Assembly (NCBI GenBank): GCA_011048855.1
Contig: DSCZ01000165.1
Coordinates: 1-11,953 of the forward strand
Reading direction: 5' to 3'
DNA length: 11,953 nt
From: Desulfobacteraceae bacterium
Lineage (GTDB): Bacteria > Desulfobacterota > DSM-4660 > Desulfatiglandales > Desulfatiglandaceae
Part shown: one piece after another, positions 6,381 through 11,953 of the stretch
Layout of the letters: every line of letters begins with the position of its first letter
Numbering within the stretch: the first letter of the stretch is position 1
The notes under the pieces: generated by a model
Seen by the model: the letters and a program-made list of their open reading frames with translations, nothing else
The model's database searches: none
What the model was told of the DNA's origin: nothing
Made by a program: the position numbers and the translations under genes

Positions 6381-7654
6381 AGCTGATCCTCCCGGCGGCC
6401 CCTGGCCGTCATGGCCTTCACCTCCCGGGCGGCACGGGAAACAGCGCCTCGGTTGGTTTCGACGAACCGGAGGGCACTGTTACCGGTCTCATTGCGCAGA
6501 AGGCCATCCGACAGAAAGTTGAGCAGTGAAGCGATCAACTCCGCCTCGTTTGCGATGGCCACCCCGGCCCCGGCCTCGACAAGCATCCGGGCCATTGCAT
6601 CGAAGTTATGCATGTAAGGGCCGAACAAAACCGGACAGCCGAGTGCGGCCGGTTCCAACGGATTGTGGCCGCCAATCTCCACCAGGCTTCCGCCCACAAA
6701 ACCTACCGTGGCAAGCCCGTATAGCCTTCCGAGCTCTCCTATGGTGTCCACGACAACCACATCCGGTTCGCCTGCCGTGGGAAGACGGGATCTCTGCACA
6801 ACCGTGAAATTCATCCGTACTGCGATCGATTCTATTTCAGCAGCCCTCTCTATGTTTCTCGGTGCGATGATCAACCTTGCATGCGGTGACTGTTTTCGAA
6901 CGGCGGAAAAAGCCCTTGTTAAAATTTCTTCCTCGCCCGGGTGCGTACTTCCGGCGACAATCACAGGATCGAGCGCACCAAAACCGAGCAGATCGAGCCA
7001 GCCGGTCCGCTCCTGCGGGTCCATCGGTTTGACGCTGCGATCGAATTTAATGTTTCCACCGACTTCGACGCGGGCGGAGTCGACCCCAACGGCTGTAAGC
7101 CGGCCCAGATCCAGATCCGACTGCATCAAACACAGATCAAACCCCCTGAAAAGGCGCCTTGAAGCAAATGGAAACATTCTGTATTTCCTGAAAGTTCTTG
7201 GAGAAACCCGGCCGTTTACAAGCAGCCGTTTTATTCCCCTTCTGCCTGTATAGTCAAGGATATAGGGCCAGACATCACTTTCAACCAGCACGAACACAGC
7301 CGGATTGATAAACCTCACGAATCGTTCCACACTCCACCACGCGTCCAGCGGCATATAGTACAGGCCGTCCACGTAACCGGAAAGGATCTTCTCCGCAACC
7401 GCCATGCCTTTGCGCGTTGTCGCGGTAAAAACCACCGGTGTTTCCGGACAATCTCCCTTGATTTTTTTAACGAGCGGCAACGCGGAATAAACTTCCCCCA
7501 CCGAAAGGGCATGAACCCATACCGGCCTGTCCTTACGAGGAACACCGGGGACAGAAAGGCCGAAGCGGCCGCGGAATCTGCTGTCGCCGGAAAGCAGGGC
7601 CGCCGGCAGGCAGACAAGTAAAACCAGGCTCCATAAAAGATTATACAAAAGCAT
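6377..7654 (-). CDS. waaA: 3-deoxy-D-manno-octulosonic acid (Kdo) transferase
   Basis: WaaA (KdtA, GT30 family) transfers Kdo from CMP-Kdo to lipid IVA on the cytoplasmic side of the inner membrane. The 425-residue length is normal. Residues 3-21 form the N-terminal membrane anchor. HALSVGE (48-54) holds the Glu at the place of the proposed catalytic base (E54). VLVESDVWP (122-130) is the family ESDVWP/ETELWP motif. The donor site shows GSTHPGEEE (235-243) and GGSLVEIGGHNPLEP (321-335). The gene starts 33 bp after the ntrY-like stop, and its ribosome binding site is weak, so it may depend on read-through from the kinase gene. Whether it adds one, two or more Kdo residues cannot be read from the sequence. 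Confidence 0.95.
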   Translation of the reverse strand: MLLYNLLWSLVLLVCLPAALLSGDSRFRGRFGLSVPGVPRKDRPVWVHALSVGEVYSALPLVKKIKGDCPETPVVFTATTRKGMAVAEKILSGYVDGLYYMPLDAWWSVERFVRFINPAVFVLVESDVWPYILDYTGRRGIKRLLVNGRVSPRTFRKYRMFPFASRRLFRGFDLCLMQSDLDLGRLTAVGVDSARVEVGGNIKFDRSVKPMDPQERTGWLDLLGFGALDPVIVAGSTHPGEEEILTRAFSAVRKQSPHARLIIAPRNIERAAEIESIAVRMNFTVVQRSRLPTAGEPDVVVVDTIGELGRLYGLATVGFVGGSLVEIGGHNPLEPAALGCPVLFGPYMHNFDAMARMLVEAGAGVAIANEAELIASLLNFLSDGLLRNETGNSALRFVETNRGAVSRAAREVKAMTARGRREDQL

Positions 7655-7687
7655 ATGGTTTCTCGCTTCTCAGCCGGGGGTTTTCCG

Positions 7688-9919
7688 TTAAACCACGGCA
7701 GGAAGTTCTATCGTGAACACGGTCCCCACAGGAGAATTGTCATAAACCCGGATAAAGCCGTTATGATCAGTGACGATGGTGTTTACGATAGAAAGGCCAA
7801 GCCCGCTTCCATGCTTTTTCGTCGAGAAATAGGGTTCGAACATCCTGCTCTTGTGCTCCGGCGGGATACCTCTGCCGGTATCTCTGACCTCTATCCGCAC
7901 CATCCGAAGGGAGGGGTCGTAATCGACCGAAACCCGGACCTCTCCTTTTCCGTCCATCGCCTCAATCGCGTTGTCAAAAAGGTTGATCATCATCCGCTTG
8001 ATCTGCTCCCGATCCATGTTGAATATCGGAACATTCCGGGAACTTTCGAAGACAAACGACACATCCTTGTGAGCCTCCCGGTAAAGTCCCAGCGCTTCGG
8101 CCACGATCTCGTTGATATCGGAGGGCACTGGATTGGCGGCTGGCATTCGAGCAAATTTTGAAAACTCATCTACAAGATTCTTGAGCTCATCCACCTGGTT
8201 GATGATCATCTCGGTGCAATCCCGGAAAACCTTCACTTCGTCCTGGGGTATCTGCTTTTCATAGCGTTTCTTCAATCGCTGGGCCGACAGTTGGATGGGG
8301 GTGAGGGGATTTTTCACCTCGTGGGCGATCCGCCTGGCCACTTCGCGCCACGCGGCCATTCTCTGCGCCTTTTCGATATCACTTAAATCTTCGAACACAG
8401 CGACCAGGCCGAGAAAATCTCCGTTCTCATCGCTCATAACATTCAATGAAACCAGGAGCGTCAATTGTTTCTGCTGTATCGAAACCCTGGCCTGCTTTTT
8501 AAAATAACCTTTTTTGAAAAGGGTTCGGTCATTCATGAATCTGTCTATGATCGTCGCGTATTCCATCACCAGCAGATCCCGGTAGTTCCTGCCGATGACA
8601 TGCTCGGCCGAAACACCAAGCATACGCTGGGCGGATTTGTTTATCGTGAGCACTCTCCCCTCGGCGTCGGTGCTGACGACTCCGGCCGCCACGTTGGCCA
8701 GCACGAACTCCATGTAAACCCGTCGCTGCTCCAGTTCCAGGTTGCTTCTGACAAGTTCGAGGTTGGCTTCCTCGAGCTTATGTTTGCTGGTTTTCAAGTC
8801 CATTGTCATTCGATTGAATGAATTCACAAGCACGCCGATTTCGTCGGCGCCCTCCAGGTCGATGAAAAAATCGTAGTCCCCTGAAGCGATTCGTTTCGTG
8901 CCGTCGGCAAGTTCCTTTATAGGTATCGTTATTTCCCTGGAGAGATAGAATCCGAACCAGACCGAAGAAAAAATGATCAACAGCGTAACGATCGAGAGAG
9001 TGATCATGTGGCTGAACTTGATGGGTTTTTTCAACATCTTCAACTGCCGGTATTCCTGCAGCCCCCTGGATATCACCTGCAGCCGGTTTACATACGTTCC
9101 AGGGACGAACCGTGTCACCACCGCCAGCCCCACTACGGCCTTCGACTCGGTTCTGGAAAATATCGGCACGGCCCCGTAAATCAGGTCCCCGTGTGCCGAG
9201 GACTCGGTGAACCTGGCATCCATGCCCTTTTCCATCACGTTATCGAGGAGTTCGGGACGAACCCCTTTAAACGAGGTCAAGTCTACGCCGTGGTCCTTTG
9301 AATCACTACGCAGCTCCATTTTTCTAGAGAAAATTTCAATAGAATTAAGTTTATACTCTTTACGCTTATCATCGATGAACTTATCCATATTATCTTTCCG
9401 AGCAACCAGCATATAGCCTTCATACGTTATCACCCGGCTGATGTTGTTTCCGAAAGACAAGATTTCCTCGGCCACACGGTTGTAATAATCGTGGCCGACT
9501 TCAAGAGAAATCTGGAGCGACTGCTCGGTTTTCAGATTGAACCAGTATTCCAGGGCAGAGGAAATGAACTGGACGCTGATAAAAAAGATAATTGCGGTGG
9601 GCAGCAGCGAAAGGGTAACAAACGCCAGAACCAGTTTGGTCCTCAGCTTTCCGCCCATGATGTTCTTGCGCCGTTCGAAGATAAGCTTGACAAGATTCCG
9701 TACGGTGAGAAACAGCAGCAGCAGCAGCAAAACCACATTGATGTTGATCAGTGCAAAAACGAGAATGCTGCTTCCCAGAGGCAGATCCACGCCCAGGCCC
9801 AGTAAATGGGTGCCCAGATAAGTCAGGATGGAAATGACCACGAAAAGGCAAACGACAAGGTATCGCTCCCTGCGCCGCCTTCTCAGGTCCTGCTGCTTTG
9901 CTTCTATGTAATCGCCCAT
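7688..9919 (-). CDS. NtrY-like membrane sensor histidine kinase
   Basis: The 743-residue protein is a transmembrane two-component kinase. Membrane segments are at about 20-41, 51-72, 95-118 and 303-326; the extracytoplasmic sensor region is about 119-300. A HAMP domain follows (about 327-380), then a coiled coil, a PAS domain (about 400-515), HisKA with phosphoacceptor H533 in RRIAHEVKNPLTP, and an ATPase domain with N box NLFDNAIEA (646-654), G1 DTGRGIP (680-686) and G2 GSGLGLS (704-710). All catalytic motifs are intact. Domain order and the HEVKNPLTPIQLSAQRL sequence match the NtrY family, which senses nitrogen or redox state in alphaproteobacteria and usually pairs with NtrX. No response regulator is in this window; the gene runs straight into waaA. 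The upstream DUF4390 gene is a frequent partner. No clear ribosome binding site precedes the ATG, so the exact start is uncertain. Confidence 0.9.
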   Translation of the reverse strand: MGDYIEAKQQDLRRRRRERYLVVCLFVVISILTYLGTHLLGLGVDLPLGSSILVFALININVVLLLLLLFLTVRNLVKLIFERRKNIMGGKLRTKLVLAFVTLSLLPTAIIFFISVQFISSALEYWFNLKTEQSLQISLEVGHDYYNRVAEEILSFGNNISRVITYEGYMLVARKDNMDKFIDDKRKEYKLNSIEIFSRKMELRSDSKDHGVDLTSFKGVRPELLDNVMEKGMDARFTESSAHGDLIYGAVPIFSRTESKAVVGLAVVTRFVPGTYVNRLQVISRGLQEYRQLKMLKKPIKFSHMITLSIVTLLIIFSSVWFGFYLSREITIPIKELADGTKRIASGDYDFFIDLEGADEIGVLVNSFNRMTMDLKTSKHKLEEANLELVRSNLELEQRRVYMEFVLANVAAGVVSTDAEGRVLTINKSAQRMLGVSAEHVIGRNYRDLLVMEYATIIDRFMNDRTLFKKGYFKKQARVSIQQKQLTLLVSLNVMSDENGDFLGLVAVFEDLSDIEKAQRMAAWREVARRIAHEVKNPLTPIQLSAQRLKKRYEKQIPQDEVKVFRDCTEMIINQVDELKNLVDEFSKFARMPAANPVPSDINEIVAEALGLYREAHKDVSFVFESSRNVPIFNMDREQIKRMMINLFDNAIEAMDGKGEVRVSVDYDPSLRMVRIEVRDTGRGIPPEHKSRMFEPYFSTKKHGSGLGLSIVNTIVTDHNGFIRVYDNSPVGTVFTIELPAVV
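9713..9730. repeat. CAG microsatellite encoding a leucine run in the kinase
   Basis: Five CAG units plus CAA on the + strand are read on the minus strand as six consecutive Leu codons (residues 64-69) in the second membrane segment of the NtrY-like kinase. A change of one unit keeps the frame and would only lengthen or shorten the helix. Confidence 0.7.
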
Positions 9920-9964
9920 ATCGGAAAAGGATCGCGGAAGTATTTATGGACCGCTAATCAGACA

Positions 9965-10552
9965 TCAATAAATGAATTCCATATTATACCAAGGAGTTTT
10001 AAAGTCCCACAGTTTTACAAAAAAGAATATCTGACGCAGTGCAAACGGAAGCTCAACCTTATCAAGCTGAGCCATCATCGACACCTTGTATTTTTTACCC
10101 TTTTCCAGGCTGTCAAGATCGACCAGTCTTAAACCGACAATTTCCGACATGAGCTTTTTCGCCTCTTCGAAATCCGCGGTGCTGGTCACGCTTTCTTCAC
10201 CATTGAAACGCCTGACTGAATACAACTTCCTGAGATTATCATATTTTATTTCGTGGGTGACTGTCAGGGATTCGACCTCCCGGTCCCACCATAAACTCTT
10301 CTTCCCATAAAGTTTTATAAAAAAGAGGAATGAGGTGGGGATACCGTTTTCTATGGCTTCAACTATGGCTTCGTTGAAACAGTTCGTAACCGTCAAATAC
10401 ACCAGTAGACTGTCCCTGGTACTCGTTACGACAATATCTTCGAGTGCGGCGCTCCTGGTTTCCCCACGCGCTTCACCCAAGGAAATTGCGAGGCATAAAA
10501 AAATCACCGTAAAAATGATTATTGATCGCCGTTCTGTTGTAAAAATAGCCAC
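9965..10552 (-). CDS. DUF4390 family exported protein
   Basis: The 195-residue protein starts at GTG (10552) with GGAAGG four bases upstream; no in-frame ATG lies nearby. Residues about 10-26 are hydrophobic after a basic N-terminus, a signal peptide or membrane anchor, with a possible cleavage site near residues 28-34. The rest is predicted extracytoplasmic, of beta/alpha mix, with the motif-like segments FNEAIVEAIENGIPTSF (58-74) and LPFALRQIFFFVKLWDF (168-184) that I associate with DUF4390. The function of the family is not established. It is often encoded directly before an NtrY-like kinase, as here (45 bp gap), so a role as a periplasmic partner or sensor accessory for that kinase is plausible but inferred. 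The gene appears to be first in the transcript that continues into the LPS genes. Confidence 0.85.
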   Translation of the reverse strand: MAIFTTERRSIIIFTVIFLCLAISLGEARGETRSAALEDIVVTSTRDSLLVYLTVTNCFNEAIVEAIENGIPTSFLFFIKLYGKKSLWWDREVESLTVTHEIKYDNLRKLYSVRRFNGEESVTSTADFEEAKKLMSEIVGLRLVDLDSLEKGKKYKVSMMAQLDKVELPFALRQIFFFVKLWDFKTPWYNMEFIY

Positions 10553-10620
10553 TTAACCTTCCACTTGCAAAATGGAGCAGATATACGAGCGCTTGAAAGA
10601 ATCAGCTTTTCAGGTAGGTC

Positions 10621-10649
10621 AGTATAAGAAAGAACTGATAGGAAAGCAA
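10621..10649 (-). promoter_or_regulatory. Predicted sigma70 promoter for DUF4390-ntrY-LPS operon
   Basis: On the minus strand TTGCTT, a 17-base spacer and TATACT form a good sigma70-like promoter. It would give a leader of about 60 bases before the GTG of the DUF4390 gene. The REP-like copy D lies 10 bp upstream of the -35 box. Prediction from sequence only. Confidence 0.55.
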
Positions 10650-10658
10650 GGGCGGGCG

Positions 10659-10685
10659 GTGTGGGAGCGCTTTTTAAGCGCGATT
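10659..10685 (+). repeat. REP-like stem-loop, copy D
   Basis: GTGTGGGAGCGC, five T, AAGCGCGATT: identical over 27 bases to copy A at 2491-2517 in inverse orientation, with stem GCGCTT/AAGCGC and loop TTT. It sits between the lpxC terminator and the promoter of the DUF4390 operon. Confidence 0.75.
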
Positions 10686-10700
10686 ATTGAAACCAACTGC

Positions 10701-10749
10701 AAATTATAAAAAAGAAGCCGCCCGCCGGAACAACCCCGGTCTGGACGGC
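10701..10749 (-). terminator. Rho-independent terminator of lpxC
   Basis: On the minus strand, GCCGTCC pairs with GGGCGGC (one G-U pair) and an inner CCGG pairs with CCGG. The stem is followed by the T-rich tract TTCTTTTTTATAA. It lies about 60 bases after the lpxC stop and separates lpxC from the DUF4390 operon. Confidence 0.75.
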
Positions 10750-10809
10750 CTCCCCTCTGGGCTCTTTCGCATCCCGCTGCGATTCAGCCCGATTTTGATT
10801 AAACGATGC

Positions 10810-11739
10810 TCAAGCGGCGGCCGGTTCGGGCAGCCAGAAAGCCGGAACCTTGAATCGTTCCCGGCGCTCGGTTTCGGGATGTTCGACGCTCAATAATTTC
10901 CAGTGATCCGTGGCCTTCTTAAATTCCCTCAGCATCAAATGATTCAGAAAATGACCCGATTTATTTACAACAAAATGCCCGATCACAGGACACCCTAGAA
11001 CGGATAGATCTCCAATAAAATCAAGTATCTTGTGTCGCACGAACTCGTCCTTGTACCTGAGCCCGTCTTCGTTCAGCACGTGATTATCGTCGATCACCAC
11101 GGCGTTGTCCAGAGATCCCCCCTTGGCGAAACCATTGTCCTTGAGCATCTGGACGTCCTTCAAAAACCCGAAGGTTCGCGCCTTGCTGATTTCCCGGACA
11201 AAGTCTTTTCCCGAAAAATTGAGAGAAAAATGCTGGCTGCGAACCAGCGGGTGATCGAATTCGATTGTATAGGTGATTTTCAGTTCCCTCGAAGGATGAA
11301 TCTCGACGGATCTTGCACCGTCATCGACTTTGAACGGTTTACGGATCACAATAAAATTTTTGGGAGCCGATTGCTGCAGGATCCCGGCACTCTTGAGCAG
11401 GAACACAAAAGGGGCGGCACTGCCGTCCATAATCGGAACTTCGGCCCCGTCCAACTCGATAACCGCATTGTCTATACCAAGCCCGAAAAGCGCTGCCAGC
11501 ACATGTTCCACCGTGCACACCCGGCACCCGTTTACTCCAAGTGTGGTCGCGAGCGTTGTGTCGACCACATTTTCGAAACACGCCCTGACAGACGGGCGGT
11601 CCGGCAGGTCCGTTCGCACGAATCTGATGCCGGTATTGGATGCTGCAGGTTTAATTGTCAAATGCACGCGCTCACCGGAATGAAGCCCCACTCCTGTGCA
11701 GCCAACTGATTCTTTCAGCGTTCTCTGTGTATGATCCAC
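10810..11739 (-). CDS. lpxC: UDP-3-O-acyl-N-acetylglucosamine deacetylase
   Basis: LpxC is the zinc-dependent deacetylase that carries out the committed step of lipid A synthesis in the cytoplasm. The 309-residue length fits the family. The catalytic residues are visible and well placed: E78-H79 in TVEHVLAAL, H236-K237 and D240 in RHKILDFIGDL, and H263 in SGHFLNH, matching E. coli E78, H79, H238, K239, D242 and H265. The start is GTG at 11739 with AAGGAG six bases upstream, a strong ribosome binding site. The gene has its own upstream promoter region and a terminator of its own, so it is probably regulated separately from the other LPS genes. In E. coli LpxC is controlled by FtsH through its C-terminal tail; the tail here ends in WLPEPAAA, and whether it acts as a degron is unknown. 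Confidence 0.97.
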   Translation of the reverse strand: MDHTQRTLKESVGCTGVGLHSGERVHLTIKPAASNTGIRFVRTDLPDRPSVRACFENVVDTTLATTLGVNGCRVCTVEHVLAALFGLGIDNAVIELDGAEVPIMDGSAAPFVFLLKSAGILQQSAPKNFIVIRKPFKVDDGARSVEIHPSRELKITYTIEFDHPLVRSQHFSLNFSGKDFVREISKARTFGFLKDVQMLKDNGFAKGGSLDNAVVIDDNHVLNEDGLRYKDEFVRHKILDFIGDLSVLGCPVIGHFVVNKSGHFLNHLMLREFKKATDHWKLLSVEHPETERRERFKVPAFWLPEPAAA

Positions 11740-11773
11740 TCAATTCTCCTTGATCTCAGTCTGAATCCCCTGC

Positions 11774-11787
11774 ATTACGCCCGTAAT
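11774..11787. promoter_or_regulatory. 14-bp palindrome in the lpxC leader
   Basis: ATTACG-CC-CGTAAT is a perfect inverted repeat with 6-bp arms. It lies just downstream of the predicted -10 box of lpxC and about 35 bases before the GTG start, where a repressor or a short RNA hairpin could act. No known operator is recognised. Confidence 0.4.
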
Positions 11788-11795
11788 TGTAAGCA

Positions 11796-11823
11796 ACTAT
11801 AGTGCCATATATCATGAAATAAA
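11796..11823 (-). promoter_or_regulatory. Candidate lpxC promoter
   Basis: TATAGT (11796-11801, minus strand) is a good -10 box. The best -35 is TTTATT 16 bases upstream, which is weak. It would give a leader of about 50 bases. The surrounding 11740-11900 DNA is AT-rich, as expected of a promoter region. The remaining part to 11953 is unassigned: two minus-strand frames stay open to the edge, but neither looks clearly coding. Confidence 0.4.
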
Positions 11824-11953
11824 GTCTGTGTACGACAAAAGCTTGTAAACCATGGAAAATAAAGACTAAAAAATGATGTAAAAAAAATCATCAGCTCCCG
11901 AAAGATTTCCGTTGCTGTCGAATCCGTGGCGAAAAGTCCACACCGGGTTAGAA

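Noticed and set aside
11032..11709. 225-codon open frame on the + strand opposite lpxC
   Set aside because: It lies wholly antisense to lpxC, whose catalytic residues are all in place; the frame resembles no family and arises from codon bias.
11864..11900. AT-rich hairpin TGATG/CATCA with T runs, a possible terminator of a gene upstream of lpxC
   Set aside because: The stem has only five weak pairs and a long loop, and no convincing gene end precedes it in the window.
11868..11953. Minus-strand frames open to the right edge (28 and about 58 codons)
   Set aside because: Both are too short to judge and one runs through clearly AT-rich promoter-like DNA; more upstream sequence would be needed.

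Overview
The window looks like a chromosomal segment of a Gram-negative bacterium with a full lipid A-Kdo-heptose lipopolysaccharide. The protein character (a DUF4390 protein beside an NtrY-type kinase, clustered one-domain Lpx/Waa enzymes) suggests a Desulfobacterota (former Deltaproteobacteria) member, possibly syntrophobacter-like. That placement is inference; no taxonomic marker gene is present. Coding DNA is moderately GC-rich, while the intergenic stretches, especially upstream of lpxC, are AT-rich.

Left end (1-1010, + strand): the 3' part of a nitrilase-superfamily amidohydrolase resembling the glutaminase domain of NAD synthetases, then a small coiled-coil protein of unknown function. 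They converge on a long block of minus-strand genes.

Minus-strand block, in transcription order from right to left: lpxC (first deacetylation step of lipid A synthesis, with its own promoter region and a good intrinsic terminator); then, behind a sigma70-like promoter, a DUF4390 exported protein, an NtrY-like membrane sensor kinase, waaA (Kdo transferase), lpxK (lipid A 4'-kinase), an LpxL/HtrB-type late acyltransferase, waaF (heptosyltransferase II) and gmhB (heptose bisphosphatase). From waaA to gmhB the genes overlap or nearly overlap, so they are probably one translation-coupled operon. After a 357-bp gap come waaC (heptosyltransferase I) and a 56-residue Trm112/YcaR-like zinc-ribbon protein that is too short for most ORF callers. 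Together these genes build the lipid A anchor and the Kdo/heptose inner core.

The non-coding DNA is more unusual than the genes. Four copies of a REP-like stem-loop with the head TGTRGGAGCG occur, three in the gmhB-waaC gap and one between lpxC and DUF4390. Two copies are identical over 27 bp although about 8 kb apart and in opposite orientation, and the stems vary while keeping most of their pairing. The gmhB-waaC gap also holds a degenerate four-unit heptamer repeat. Short perfect palindromes lie in the lpxC leader and just upstream of the Trm112-like gene. I see no CRISPR array, transposase gene, tRNA or rRNA, and no evidence of a wholly new multi-gene system. The best leads are the REP-like family and the coupling of an NtrY kinase, with no NtrX beside it, to the LPS operon.
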